The position numbers and the translations under genes are program-made. Below are positions 32,729 through 41,785 of a stretch of DNA of 63,797 nt, in pieces; the first letter of the stretch is position 1; every line of letters starts with the position of its first letter. The DNA is from Acidovorax sp. (GTDB lineage: Bacteria > Pseudomonadota > Gammaproteobacteria > Burkholderiales > Burkholderiaceae_C): positions 1 to 63,797 of the forward strand of contig NZ_JADHVT010000009.1 in the NCBI RefSeq assembly GCF_016783915.1. Direction: 5' to 3'. The notes beneath the pieces were generated by a model that had not been told where the DNA came from, searched no databases, and worked only from the letters and a program-made list of their open reading frames with translations.

Positions 32729-33670
32729 ATGGACCGCTTGCAAGCCATGAAAATTTTCGAGCGCGTGGTGGAAGAGGGCGGCTTTGCCGCCGCCGCCCGC
32801 GCCATGGACATGTCACCCCCCGTGGTCACCCGCATGGTGGCCGAGCTGGAGCAGCACCTGGGCACGCGCCTGCTGCAGCGCACGACCCGCAAGCTGGCGT
32901 TGACCGATGCGGGTGAGTCGTACCTGCAGCGTGTGCGCGCCATCCTGCACGAGATCGACGATGCCGAGGCCGCCGCCGCAGCCAGCACGCGCGACCTGCG
33001 CGGCACCATCCGCATCGTGGCGGCGCCGGTGCTGGCCACCAACTTCCTGGCGCCCATGGTGGCGATGTGGCATGCCCACTACCCCAAGCTCATGCTGGAC
33101 ATCAGCATGGACGCCTATGCATCCAGCCGCGTGGATGAGTTCGATGTGACCATCATGGTGGCGGGCGAGGACTTTGACGCCAACATCGTCGCGCGCCCGC
33201 TGGTGCAGGGCGAGGCGATTGTGGTGGCGTCCCCCGACTACCTGGAACGCCGGGGCATTCCGCGTGAGCCGCAGGACCTGGTGCACCACGACTACCTGCG
33301 TGATTCGAGCGCGCCCGTGCGCCTGCAGTCAGGGCCTGGCCGCAAGCTGCGCCTGCAGTCGCTGCGGGCAGACGTGCCGGACGAAGAAGTGGACGCACCG
33401 GCGGTGTTGCAGTCCGTCAGCACCGAGCTGCTGATGCGTGCGGCCGTGGATGGGGCGGGAGTGGCTGTCACTTCGCGCCTGCTGGCCGAGGAGCACCTGG
33501 CCCGTGGCGAGCTGGTCCACATTCTGCCGGGCTGGATCTTTTCGCGTTACACGATTTATGCGGCATTGCCTTCAGGCCGCATGCTGCCCGCCCGCACGAG
33601 GGTGTTTCTGGATTTCCTGACCGAACACGTGCCCCGCGCAGTGGCGGAAAAGTCCGGACACCTCAGTTGA
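32729..33670 (+). CDS. LysR-family transcriptional regulator
   Basis: This 313-residue protein has the LysR helix-turn-helix (FAAAARAMDMSPPVVTRMVA) and effector domain, with the AASTRDLRGTIRIVAAPVLA linker typical of the family. It is downstream of maoC on the same strand and its last 8 bp overlap the convergent trmL gene. Target genes cannot be inferred. Confidence 0.88.
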   Translation: MDRLQAMKIFERVVEEGGFAAAARAMDMSPPVVTRMVAELEQHLGTRLLQRTTRKLALTDAGESYLQRVRAILHEIDDAEAAAAASTRDLRGTIRIVAAPVLATNFLAPMVAMWHAHYPKLMLDISMDAYASSRVDEFDVTIMVAGEDFDANIVARPLVQGEAIVVASPDYLERRGIPREPQDLVHHDYLRDSSAPVRLQSGPGRKLRLQSLRADVPDEEVDAPAVLQSVSTELLMRAAVDGAGVAVTSRLLAEEHLARGELVHILPGWIFSRYTIYAALPSGRMLPARTRVFLDFLTEHVPRAVAEKSGHLS

Positions 33671-34190
33671 GCTGCGCAAACCCGCTGATGATCGTGCCTT
33701 CGGGCTCGACCACTACCTGCCCGTCGGGCATCGCAAAGCTGTTCTGGCGCCAGGCCTCGAAGACGGTCACCGCCACGGCGTTGGACAGATTGAGGCTGCG
33801 CTGACCCGGCACCATGGGCAGGCGCAGGCGCTGGGCGGGTGGAAAGCTCTCGCGCAGCTCAGGGGGGAGCCCCCGCGTTTCAGCGCCAAACACCATCCAG
33901 TCGCCGGGCAGGAAGCAAGTGGAATGCACGGGCTGCGAGCCGTGGGTGGTCATCGCAAACATGCGGGTGGGGTCCGGTTGGGTATCCCGCAGAAACGCGG
34001 TCCAGCCCGCATGGACCTGCACGCTGGCGTACTCGTGGTAATCCAGCCCTGCACGCCGCATCTGGCGGTCTTCCATCGAGAACCCCAGGGGCTCGATCAG
34101 GTGCAGCGTGCACCCCGTGTTGGCCGCCAGGCGAATCACATTGCCCGTGTTGGGCGGGATCTCGGGTTCGACGAGGACGATATGGAACAT
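33663..34190 (-). CDS. trmL: tRNA (cytidine/uridine-34 2'-O)-methyltransferase
   Basis: The SPOUT-fold enzyme has the three characteristic motifs: VEPEIPPNTGNVIRLAANTG near the N terminus, VFGAETRGLP in the middle, and RSLNLSNAVAVTVFEAW at the C-terminal knot. It methylates the 2'-OH of the wobble base of the two tRNA-Leu isoacceptors. I favour ATG 34190 (MFHIVLVEPE, 175 aa), the family start; in-frame starts at 34199 and 34205 are close alternatives. Confidence 0.92.
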   Translation of the reverse strand: MFHIVLVEPEIPPNTGNVIRLAANTGCTLHLIEPLGFSMEDRQMRRAGLDYHEYASVQVHAGWTAFLRDTQPDPTRMFAMTTHGSQPVHSTCFLPGDWMVFGAETRGLPPELRESFPPAQRLRLPMVPGQRSLNLSNAVAVTVFEAWRQNSFAMPDGQVVVEPEGTIISGFAQLN

Positions 34191-34295
34191 GCTCGCCATT
34201 GTCATCGTTGGACCTGTGAGTTGAGCAACCGCTCGTAATAAAAAGTATCCCTTTGGTACTTCCTAGCTACCTGTTGGTGTACCTGTTTGGGCTTT

Positions 34296-35018
34296 TCAGT
34301 CCAACCCCGTGCGCGCCAGCACGGCGGCCGTGACATGCGCAACGCCGGCCTCGCGCAGCGCCTGTGTGGCCGCGTGCAGTGTGGCGCCTGTGGTCATCAC
34401 ATCGTCGATCAGCACCACCCGCTGGCCGCGCAGGGCGGTAGCGCGGGCGGGTTCGAGGGCAAAGGCGCCGCGCAGGTTGCGCAGCCGCTCAGCCCTCGGC
34501 AGGCCGCTTTGTGCCTCGGTGGCGTGCAGGCGCAGCAGGGTCTGGTGGTCGGCCTTGGCGCCAGCCAGTTGCCTGGCCAGCAAGGCCGACTGGTTGAAGC
34601 CCCGCTCGCGCAAGCGCTCGGTGGATAGGGGCACTGCCAGCACGCGGTCGGCTGTCTCCAACGCCGGCTCCATCCACGGCGTGCTGCGCATGAGCGTGGC
34701 CAATGCTCTGGCCCATCCGGGGTCTCCGCGAAACTTGAACTGCGCCAGCGCATTGGCCCAGGGGTAGGCATAGTCCACGGCGGCAATGCAGGCATCGAAG
34801 CTGGGTGGGTTCTGCAGGCAGGTGCCGCAGACAGCGACCCCTGCGGGCACTCGCAGGGCGCAGCGCTGACAACGCGTGGCGGGCTGGGCGAACCGCGCCG
34901 CGCAGGCGTTGCAGATGCGCTGCGACGGCCAGGCGTGGCACACGGCGCACTGGCTGGGCACTTTGTCCGCCCAGGCGTGGAGATGGCGTGAAATCCCTGG
35001 CAAACCCAAAAAAACCAT
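34296..35018 (-). CDS. ComF-family phosphoribosyltransferase-like protein
   Basis: This 240-residue protein has the ComF layout: an N-terminal zinc-ribbon-like set of cysteines (CAVCHAW, CNAC, CQRC, CGTC) and a C-terminal PRTase motif VVLIDDVMTTGAT. In naturally competent bacteria ComF acts in DNA uptake; in others its role is unknown (GntX in E. coli). It is divergent from a BioC-like methyltransferase gene, 35 bp apart between starts. Confidence 0.9.
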   Translation of the reverse strand: MVFLGLPGISRHLHAWADKVPSQCAVCHAWPSQRICNACAARFAQPATRCQRCALRVPAGVAVCGTCLQNPPSFDACIAAVDYAYPWANALAQFKFRGDPGWARALATLMRSTPWMEPALETADRVLAVPLSTERLRERGFNQSALLARQLAGAKADHQTLLRLHATEAQSGLPRAERLRNLRGAFALEPARATALRGQRVVLIDDVMTTGATLHAATQALREAGVAHVTAAVLARTGLD

Positions 35019-35053
35019 GAATCAATATACTCGCGCGTCCTTCTGCCCCGCCC

Positions 35054-35956
35054 ATGTCCTCCGAGCGTCCCCCCACCATTGATCCTGTTGCTGCTGCCCG
35101 CTGGCATGCTGCGGCCCCGGCCACGTCCCCTTGGCTGCATGAAGAAGTGGCGCGCCGCATGGAGGACCGACTGCAGTGGATTCGCCAAGCCCCAGCCTTC
35201 TGGTGCCATTGGGACCCCGTACGTGGCGGCCTGCAGGCGCATGCCCTGGTGAGTGCTCGCTACCCACATGCGCGTTGTCAGGTGTACGAGACCAGCGCCC
35301 ATTGCGAACCCGTTGCGCGGCAGGCACTGGCCAAACCGTGGTGGAGCCCAGCCCGCTGGGGCGCTGGGGCCCTGCAGGTTGGCCCACCGGCCGATGCTGG
35401 CGTGAACATGTTGTGGTCCAACATGGCGCTGCACATGGCGGCTGATCCGCAAGCCCTGATCGGCCGTTGGCACCGGGCTCTGGCGGTGGATGGCTATCTG
35501 ATGTTCTCGTGTCTCGGACCGGACACGCTGCGCGAACTGCATGGCGTGTATGCCGCCATGGGCTGGCCACCTGCAGGTCATGCCTTTACCGACATGCATG
35601 ACTGGGGTGACATGCTGGTACACGCAGGGTTTGCAGAGCCGGTGATGGACATGGAGCGCATCACGCTCACGTTTGCCACACCCGAGCGGCTGGTTCAAGA
35701 GCTGCGCGAGCTGGGCGTCAATTTGCACCCTGATCGCTTTCCCTCATTGCGCGGACGGCGCTGGCGCGACAAGCTCTACCAAGTGCTGTCCGAGCGTCTG
35801 GCCGATCCGGGTCAAGATGGTCAGTTGGCACTGACTTTTGAAATCATCTATGGCCATGCCTTCAAGCCAGCACCCCGGGTGCGCGTCAGTTCCAGCAGTG
35901 CGGTGTCGCTGCAGGAAATGCGCGCCATGTTGCGTAAGGGCGGCACGGAGAGCTAA
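35054..35956 (+). CDS. SAM-dependent methyltransferase, BioC-like
   Basis: The 300-residue protein resembles BioC-type methyltransferases, with NMLWSNMALHMAADPQALI and GYLMFSCLGPDTLRELHGVY, the hallmark of malonyl-ACP O-methyltransferase and its homologues. The N-terminal SAM-binding glycine motif is weak, so it may be a divergent member. Being next to comF echoes the bioH-gntX linkage of enterobacteria. No other biotin genes are in the window, so a biotin role is only suggested. Confidence 0.75.
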   Translation: MSSERPPTIDPVAAARWHAAAPATSPWLHEEVARRMEDRLQWIRQAPAFWCHWDPVRGGLQAHALVSARYPHARCQVYETSAHCEPVARQALAKPWWSPARWGAGALQVGPPADAGVNMLWSNMALHMAADPQALIGRWHRALAVDGYLMFSCLGPDTLRELHGVYAAMGWPPAGHAFTDMHDWGDMLVHAGFAEPVMDMERITLTFATPERLVQELRELGVNLHPDRFPSLRGRRWRDKLYQVLSERLADPGQDGQLALTFEIIYGHAFKPAPRVRVSSSSAVSLQEMRAMLRKGGTES

Positions 35957-36108
35957 CCTGTAACGGCGTGTCAATGACTTGGAACAAGGCACGCTACAAT
36001 TCTTGGTTATTGAGATTTCGGGCATCTTCCCGCGCAATTTGGCTGGCTGTGCCTGTTGTGCCCAAGGCGCAACGCGTGCTGCAGTCGGCAGTCTTGTGAG
36101 CACTCACG

Positions 36109-36585
36109 GTGACGGGCTTGGTTTTTCGTTTTGCCACGGTGTCGGGTCAGCGCATCGACTGGCGTCTGGTTCGCAATTGTTCGGTCACGCCGACGCAATT
36201 GGGCTGGATGTATTTGTCGCTGTGTGTGGTGTCCCTGGGAATCGCGACATTCTTCTGGATGCTCGGCGCCCACCTGGTGATGCCCTTCGCATGGCTTGAA
36301 ATCGTGGCAGTAGGGATTGCATTCGCCATGTACGGTCGCCATGCGGCGGATGGCGAGAGGATTTCATTGCAGGGCTCACGCCTTGTGGTGGAGCTGGAGA
36401 CAGCAGGCAGGCTGGAGCGCGCGGAGTTTGACCGGAGCCGGGTTCGCGTAGAGCCCAAGACGGGAGACCATTCGCTGATCACGCTGTCTGCGCAGGGCCG
36501 TTCGGTGGAAGTGGGGCGCTATGTGCGGCCCGAGCTTCGACCGGCCCTGGCATCGGAGATCCGCATGGCCTTGCGCGCTGCCTGA
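36109..36585 (+). CDS. DUF2244 membrane protein at the head of the cox operon
   Basis: The 158-residue protein has two helices in the N-terminal half (TQLGWMYLSLCVVSLGIATF and MPFAWLEIVAVGIAFAMYG) and a soluble C-terminal domain ending in VEVGRYVRPELRPALASEIR, the DUF2244 pattern. It starts with GTG at 36109. The family is common next to cytochrome oxidase genes and may help assembly. Confidence 0.82.
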   Translation: MTGLVFRFATVSGQRIDWRLVRNCSVTPTQLGWMYLSLCVVSLGIATFFWMLGAHLVMPFAWLEIVAVGIAFAMYGRHAADGERISLQGSRLVVELETAGRLERAEFDRSRVRVEPKTGDHSLITLSAQGRSVEVGRYVRPELRPALASEIRMALRAA

Positions 36586-36644
36586 CCCCACGCAGGCGCG
36601 CGAAAGGGATTGGTTAAATTGAGGCTTAGAAGTAAGTGAGAACT

Positions 36645-37814
36645 ATGAAGAGCATTTCCAACAAGCTGGCTTCTCTGCTGCTGATTGCCGGTGCATGGGT
36701 GGGCTCCGCAGCCCATGCCGTTCAGGACCTGCCTGGCGGCCCTGCAGTCAACCAGCTCAACCTGGCGCCGCCCGTCACCAAGATCGCAGAAGAGCAACAT
36801 TTTCTGCACTGGATGATGTTGATCATCTGCACGGTGATCTTTGTTGCAGTGTTCTCTGTGATGTTCTATTCGATCTGGAAGCATCGCCGCTCCAAGGGCG
36901 CGAAGGCTGCCAACTTCCACGAGTCGGTGACGGTGGAAGTGGTCTGGACCATTGTTCCGTTCATCATCGTGATCCTCATGGCCCTGCCTGCCACCAAGGT
37001 GCTGGTGGCCCAGAAGGACACCACCAACGCCGACCTCACGATCAAGACCACGGGTTACCAGTGGAAGTGGGGCTATGACTACATCACGGGCGAAGGCGAA
37101 GGCCTGGCGTTCATCTCCACGCTGGACAGCAGTCATCGCGTGATGTCCGACAGCGGCAACGTCAAGGACGCTCCCGCCAACTACCTGCTCAAGGTGGACA
37201 ACCCCATGGTGGTGCCGGTCAACAAGAAGATCCGCATCATCACCACGGCCAACGACGTGATCCACGCCTTCATGGTGCCTGCCTTCGGTATCAAGCAGGA
37301 TGCGATCCCCGGCTTCGTGCGTGACACCTGGTTCCGTGCTGAAAAAATCGGTGACTATTATGGCCAGTGCGCTGAGCTGTGCGGCAAGGAACACGCCTAC
37401 ATGCCCATTCATGTGAAGGTTGTCTCCGCTGAGGACTACACCGCCTGGGTGGCCGACCAAAAGAAGAAGGCTGCCGCCAAGCTGGACGACCCCACCAAGG
37501 TGTGGGCGCTGGACGACATCCTCAAGCGCGGCGAGAAGGTGTACGCTGCCAACTGCGCAGCCTGCCATCAGGCCAACGGCAAGGGCGCTGGCCCGATCAA
37601 GGCACTTGACGGCGCTGCCGTAGTGCTCGATGCCGACCATGCCAAGCAGATTCAGGTGCTGCTCAAGGGCCAGAACAATGGCGCCATGCCTGCATGGGCG
37701 CAGCTGAGCGACACCGACATCGCCGCCGTGGTCACTTATACCAAGAACAACTGGTCCAACAAGACCGGCCAGCTGGTGCAGCCAGCTGAAGTTGTGGCCC
37801 AGCGTGGCAAGTAA
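36645..37814 (+). CDS. coxB: cytochrome c oxidase subunit II with fused cytochrome c domain
   Basis: This 389-residue protein has a signal peptide, two transmembrane helices, and a periplasmic CuA domain with the ligands H (VIHAFMVPAFGI) and the CAELCGKEHAYM motif. After a linker it carries a C-terminal cytochrome c domain with CAACH (near residue 308) and a methionine ligand in GAMPAWAQL, giving a caa3-like subunit II. It accepts electrons and passes them to haem a in subunit I. ATG 36645 (MKSISNKLAS) is preferred over the GTG three codons earlier. Confidence 0.93.
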   Translation: MKSISNKLASLLLIAGAWVGSAAHAVQDLPGGPAVNQLNLAPPVTKIAEEQHFLHWMMLIICTVIFVAVFSVMFYSIWKHRRSKGAKAANFHESVTVEVVWTIVPFIIVILMALPATKVLVAQKDTTNADLTIKTTGYQWKWGYDYITGEGEGLAFISTLDSSHRVMSDSGNVKDAPANYLLKVDNPMVVPVNKKIRIITTANDVIHAFMVPAFGIKQDAIPGFVRDTWFRAEKIGDYYGQCAELCGKEHAYMPIHVKVVSAEDYTAWVADQKKKAAAKLDDPTKVWALDDILKRGEKVYAANCAACHQANGKGAGPIKALDGAAVVLDADHAKQIQVLLKGQNNGAMPAWAQLSDTDIAAVVTYTKNNWSNKTGQLVQPAEVVAQRGK

Positions 37815-37844
37815 TCATCGCCCCATCGTATTGAGGAATTCACC

Positions 37845-39476
37845 ATGAGCGCAGTACTCGACAACCACGGGCACGCTGGCGACCACGCACACGACGGCCA
37901 CGACCACCATGGCCCCACCGGCTGGCGCCGCTGGGTGTTTGCCACCAACCACAAAGACATCGGTACGCTGTACCTGTTGTTCTCGTTCACCATGCTGATG
38001 GTCGGCGGCATCCTGGCCCTGCTGATCCGTGCCGAGCTGTTCCAGCCCGGCCTGCAATTGGTGAACCCCGAGCTGTTCAACCAGCTCACTACCATGCACG
38101 GCCTGATCATGGTGTTCGGCGCGATCATGCCGGCCTTCGTGGGTTTTGCGAACTGGATGATCCCTCTGCAAATTGGCGCATCCGACATGGCCTTTGCACG
38201 CATGAACAACTTCAGCTTCTGGTTGATGATTCCTGCGGCACTCATGCTGGTCAGTTCGTTCTTCATGCCTGGCGGTGCTCCCGCTGCAGGCTGGACGCTG
38301 TATGCACCGCTGACGCTGCAGATGGGCCCTTCCATGGATGCGGGCATCTTCGCGATGCACATCCTGGGTGCCTCGTCCATCATGGGCTCGATCAACATCA
38401 TCGTGACCATCCTCAACATGCGCGCTCCCGGCATGACTTTGATGAAGATGCCGATGTTCGCCTGGACCTGGCTGATCACTGCCTACCTGCTCATCGCCGT
38501 GATGCCTGTGCTGGCTGGCGCGATCACCATGACGCTGACGGACCGCCACTTCGGTACCAGCTTCTTCAACCCCGCCGGCGGCGGTGACCCAGTGATGTAC
38601 CAGCACATTTTCTGGTTCTTCGGCCACCCTGAGGTGTACATCATGATCTTGCCGGCCTTCGGCATCATCAGCCAGATCGTGCCCGCGTTCAGCCGCAAGA
38701 AGCTGTTTGGCTATGCCTCCATGGTGTATGCCACCTCGTCCATCGCCATCCTGTCGTTCATTGTGTGGGCCCACCACATGTTCACGACCGGCATGCCCGT
38801 GACCGGCCAGCTGTTCTTCATGTATGCCACCATGCTGATCTCCGTGCCTACGGCCGTGAAGATCTTCAACTGGATTGCCACCATGTGGCGCGGCTCCATG
38901 ACGTTTGAAACCCCCATGCTGTTTGCCGTGGGTTTCATCTTCGTGTTCACCATGGGTGGTTTCACCGGCCTGATCCTGGCCATGGCCCCCATCGATATCC
39001 AGCTGCAAGACACCTACTACGTGGTGGCCCACTTCCACTACGTGTTGGTGGCCGGTTCGCTGTTCTCCATGTTTGCAGGCGTGTACTACTGGCTGCCCAA
39101 GTGGACGGGGGTGATGTATTCCGAAACGCGTGGTCAGATTCACTTCTGGTCGTCGCTGATCTTCTTCAACATCACCTTCTTCCCGATGCACTTCCTGGGC
39201 CTGGCAGGTATGCCACGTCGCTATGCCGACTACCCCATGCAGTTCGCCGACTTCAACGCCATCGCGTCGGTGGGTGCGTTTGGTTTCGGTCTGGCGCAGG
39301 TGTATTTCTTTGTGGCAGTCATCATCCCTGCCATGCGTGGCAAGGGTGCAAAGGCCACGGCCAAGCCATGGGATGGCGCCGAAGGCCTGGAGTGGGAAGT
39401 CCCATCCCCTGCGCCTTTCCACACGTTTGAGAATCCTCCCAAGCTGGACGCTACCGCAACCCGCGTGATTGGCTGA
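37845..39476 (+). CDS. coxA: cytochrome c oxidase subunit I
   Basis: This 543-residue subunit carries the haem a, haem a3 and CuB ligands in [22 protein letters not shown] (with the cross-linked His-Tyr pair), WAHHMFTTG and [10 protein letters not shown]. It reduces oxygen to water and pumps protons; the GHPEVYI glutamate-type motif marks an A-type oxidase with D and K channels. It follows coxB by 30 bp. Confidence 0.96.
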   Translation: MSAVLDNHGHAGDHAHDGHDHHGPTGWRRWVFATNHKDIGTLYLLFSFTMLMVGGILALLIRAELFQPGLQLVNPELFNQLTTMHGLIMVFGAIMPAFVGFANWMIPLQIGASDMAFARMNNFSFWLMIPAALMLVSSFFMPGGAPAAGWTLYAPLTLQMGPSMDAGIFAMHILGASSIMGSINIIVTILNMRAPGMTLMKMPMFAWTWLITAYLLIAVMPVLAGAITMTLTDRHFGTSFFNPAGGGDPVMYQHIFWFFGHPEVYIMILPAFGIISQIVPAFSRKKLFGYASMVYATSSIAILSFIVWAHHMFTTGMPVTGQLFFMYATMLISVPTAVKIFNWIATMWRGSMTFETPMLFAVGFIFVFTMGGFTGLILAMAPIDIQLQDTYYVVAHFHYVLVAGSLFSMFAGVYYWLPKWTGVMYSETRGQIHFWSSLIFFNITFFPMHFLGLAGMPRRYADYPMQFADFNAIASVGAFGFGLAQVYFFVAVIIPAMRGKGAKATAKPWDGAEGLEWEVPSPAPFHTFENPPKLDATATRVIG

Positions 39477-39481
39477 ACACC

Positions 39482-39598
39482 ATGTCCATGACCACCGAGC
39501 AAAAAAAGAGCAACCTGCGGCTGGCGCTGATCCTGGCGTCCGTGGCGGTGGTGTTCTTTGTCGGGTTCATGGTCAAGGTGGTGTTGCTGTCCAGCTGA
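39482..39598 (+). CDS. cytochrome oxidase small assembly protein (38 aa)
   Basis: ATG 39482 opens a 38-codon frame ending at TGA 39596, starting MSMTTEQKKSNLRL and continuing as one hydrophobic helix (ALILASVAVVFFVGFMV). It begins six bases after the coxA stop codon and 18 bases before ctaG. Proteins of this size and form are conserved between coxA and ctaG in beta-proteobacteria. Its length puts it below most gene-finder thresholds. Confidence 0.75.
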   Translation: MSMTTEQKKSNLRLALILASVAVVFFVGFMVKVVLLSS

Positions 39599-39615
39599 AG
39601 CCACCGGCCAACACC

Positions 39616-40251
39616 ATGAGCCTGCACCGCGAAAACGCCAAGATGGTCGGCAAGCTGGTCGTGATTGCGGCTGGCATGTTTGCCTTTGGCTACGTGCTGA
39701 TCCCGATCTACAAGCACATCTGCGAAATGACGGGCATCAACATCCTGTCGTTGTCCGAGCGGCAGGTGCCAGGCAACGGCGTGGCAGGCAAGGACGTGCG
39801 GGTGCCCGCCAACACGCAGGTGGACAAGTCGCGCACCATCACGGTGGAGTTTGACGCGAACTCGCGCGGTCCGTGGGACTTCAAGCCAGCGCAGCGTTCC
39901 GTGCAGGTGCATCCGGGGGAATTGACGACGGTGATGTACGAGTTTCAGAACGTACAAAACCGCCGCATGGCCGCCCAGGCCATCCCTAGTTACGCACCCC
40001 GCCAGGCCGCAGCGCACTTCAACAAGCTGGAATGTTTTTGCTTCAACCAGTACACGCTGGAGCCTGGTGAAAAGAAAGCCTGGCCCGTGGCGTTCGTGAT
40101 CGATCCGAAATTGTCCAAAGACGTCACCACCATCACGCTGTCGTACACCTTTTTCGAGGTGGGCGGCAAGACACCGGCAGCGCCCGAATCGACGGCGGCG
40201 GTCGTGTTGCCCGCGCCCGGCTCTGCAGGTTTGCAAGGGTCCGGGTCATGA
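39616..40251 (+). CDS. ctaG: cytochrome c oxidase copper chaperone Cox11
   Basis: The 211-residue protein has one N-terminal transmembrane helix and a periplasmic domain with the copper-binding CFCF motif (KLECFCFNQ), which delivers CuB to subunit I. ATG 39616 (MSLHRENAK) is the likely start. It overlaps the next gene by ATGA. Confidence 0.93.
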   Translation: MSLHRENAKMVGKLVVIAAGMFAFGYVLIPIYKHICEMTGINILSLSERQVPGNGVAGKDVRVPANTQVDKSRTITVEFDANSRGPWDFKPAQRSVQVHPGELTTVMYEFQNVQNRRMAAQAIPSYAPRQAAAHFNKLECFCFNQYTLEPGEKKAWPVAFVIDPKLSKDVTTITLSYTFFEVGGKTPAAPESTAAVVLPAPGSAGLQGSGS

Positions 40252-40475
40252 GTGCGCCACTGGAGCCGTCGGCATACGTCAAGCCCCTGCACCGCAAGGT
40301 ATCGTTGCTGCGCACGGTGCGTGCAGTGGCATGGTCGCTGATTGGCTTGCGCAAAGGCAGCGAGTACCAGCAAGATGTCGAAAAGCTCAATCCGATTCAC
40401 ATCATCGTGGTGGGATTGTTCGCGGTTTTCTTGCTCGTCATTGGTCTGATCGGGCTGGTGAACTGGATTGTGTGA
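40248..40475 (+). CDS. DUF2970 membrane protein
   Basis: This 75-residue protein is soluble in its first half and has one C-terminal helix (IIVVGLFAVFLLVIGLIGLV). It matches DUF2970, a small family within beta-proteobacterial cox operons. Its ATG overlaps the ctaG stop. Confidence 0.8.
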   Translation: MSAPLEPSAYVKPLHRKVSLLRTVRAVAWSLIGLRKGSEYQQDVEKLNPIHIIVVGLFAVFLLVIGLIGLVNWIV

Positions 40476-40540
40476 GTGTGTGTTGGCTGGTTCGTGCGAA
40501 CAAATACTGAAAACAAAGATTTTGAGAATCAGGAGCTGAA

Positions 40541-41422
40541 ATGAGTGCATCAACCCACGGCGGAACCCCGTACTACTATGTGCCCGCCGAGTCCCGCCAC
40601 CCGGTGATGGCCGCGGCCGGTCTGTTCTTTGTGATCCTGGGCGCAGGCCAATGGATCAATGGCCATGACTGGGGCAAATATTCCCTGGCCGTGGGGCTGG
40701 TCTGGTGGCTGTTCACGCTGTACCAATGGTTTGGCGACGCAGTGCGTGAGAGCGAAGGAGGCCTGTATGGTCACAAGATCGATCTGTCGTACCGCTGGAG
40801 CATGAGCTGGTTCATCTTCTCTGAGGTGATGTTCTTTGGCGCGTTCTTCACAGCCCTGTGGTGGGCGCGCTCGCACTCGGTGCCTGCGCTGGGCAGCCTG
40901 GACAATGCGCTGCTGTGGCCCGATTTCAAGGCAGTGTGGCCCAGCATGGCGGCTGGTGTCACCGCTTCGCCTGCGGGCATCATCGAGCCCTTCCAGACCG
41001 TGGGCCCCTTCTGGTTGCCCACCATCAACACCGCTCTTCTGCTGACCTCGGGCGTGACGCTGACCATCGCCCATCACGCTCTGCGTGAAAACCACCGTGG
41101 CAAGACCATTGGCTTCATGTGGGCCACGGTGCTGCTGGGCTTCGTGTTCCTGCTGGTGCAGGGCTACGAGTATTACCACCTGTACACCGACCTGAACCTC
41201 AAGCTCAGCTCGGGTGTGTTCGGTTCCACGTTCTTCATGCTCACCGGGTTCCACGGCTTCCACGTGTTCCTGGGCATGTTGATGCTGCTGGTGATCACGC
41301 TGCGCCTGCAAAAGGGTCACTTCACGGCTGACAAGCACTTTGGCTTCGAAGGTGCCGCCTGGTACTGGCACTTTGTGGACGTGGTGTGGCTGGGTCTGTA
41401 CGTGCTGGTCTACTGGATGTAA
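40541..41422 (+). CDS. coxC: cytochrome c oxidase subunit III
   Basis: The 293-residue subunit has seven hydrophobic segments and the conserved SEVMFFGAFFTALWWA, GYEYYHL and FHGFHVFLGMLMLL motifs of CoxC. It stabilises subunits I and II. It ends before a strong terminator. Confidence 0.94.
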   Translation: MSASTHGGTPYYYVPAESRHPVMAAAGLFFVILGAGQWINGHDWGKYSLAVGLVWWLFTLYQWFGDAVRESEGGLYGHKIDLSYRWSMSWFIFSEVMFFGAFFTALWWARSHSVPALGSLDNALLWPDFKAVWPSMAAGVTASPAGIIEPFQTVGPFWLPTINTALLLTSGVTLTIAHHALRENHRGKTIGFMWATVLLGFVFLLVQGYEYYHLYTDLNLKLSSGVFGSTFFMLTGFHGFHVFLGMLMLLVITLRLQKGHFTADKHFGFEGAAWYWHFVDVVWLGLYVLVYWM

Positions 41423-41441
41423 GTCAGGCCCGGACGCCATC

Positions 41442-41469
41442 AAAAAAAGCGCCTCGCGGCGCTTTTTTT
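41442..41469 (+). terminator. Rho-independent terminator after coxC
   Basis: A7-GCGCC-TCGC-GGCGC-T7 forms a perfect stem and is symmetrical, so it can also end transcription of the convergent minus-strand gene at 41549. Confidence 0.92.
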
Positions 41470-41548
41470 GTTCCACCCTCTGTGCGTGCTGGCCAGTGGT
41501 GGCCTGTGATGGGCCCAAGCCTCCCAGGCTGCGGACCAAGCCCTCAGT

Positions 41549-41770
41549 TCAACGGGTGGCGGGCAGGCCGGTGGGCTGGATATATCCCAGCTGCCAGGCC
41601 ACCAGAATGCACAGAAACAGCACGATGGACAGCCCGACACGCACCGCCAGCGCCTTGGCCATGTGGTTGCCCTTGCTCTTGTCGTCGCGCCCATTGCGCA
41701 TCATGAAGAACAGGGCCGATGCCAGGCTGGCCAAAATGGCGACGAACGCCAGCACTACGAGGTATTTCAT
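41549..41770 (-). CDS. twin transmembrane helix small protein (DUF2909-like)
   Basis: The 73-residue protein has two helices (YLVVLAFVAILASLASALF and VGLSIVLFLCILVAWQL) joined by a basic loop RNGRDDKSKGNHM. This matches the small twin-helix proteins that face surf1 in beta-proteobacteria. ATG 41770 is 16 bases from the divergent surf1 start. Confidence 0.78.
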   Translation of the reverse strand: MKYLVVLAFVAILASLASALFFMMRNGRDDKSKGNHMAKALAVRVGLSIVLFLCILVAWQLGYIQPTGLPATR

Positions 41771-41785
41771 GGAGCGCATTATCCT

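Noticed and set aside
37815-39422. 535-codon minus-strand frame opposite coxA
   Set aside because: It is low-complexity His/Gly/Asp-rich sequence complementary to the conserved coxA codons.
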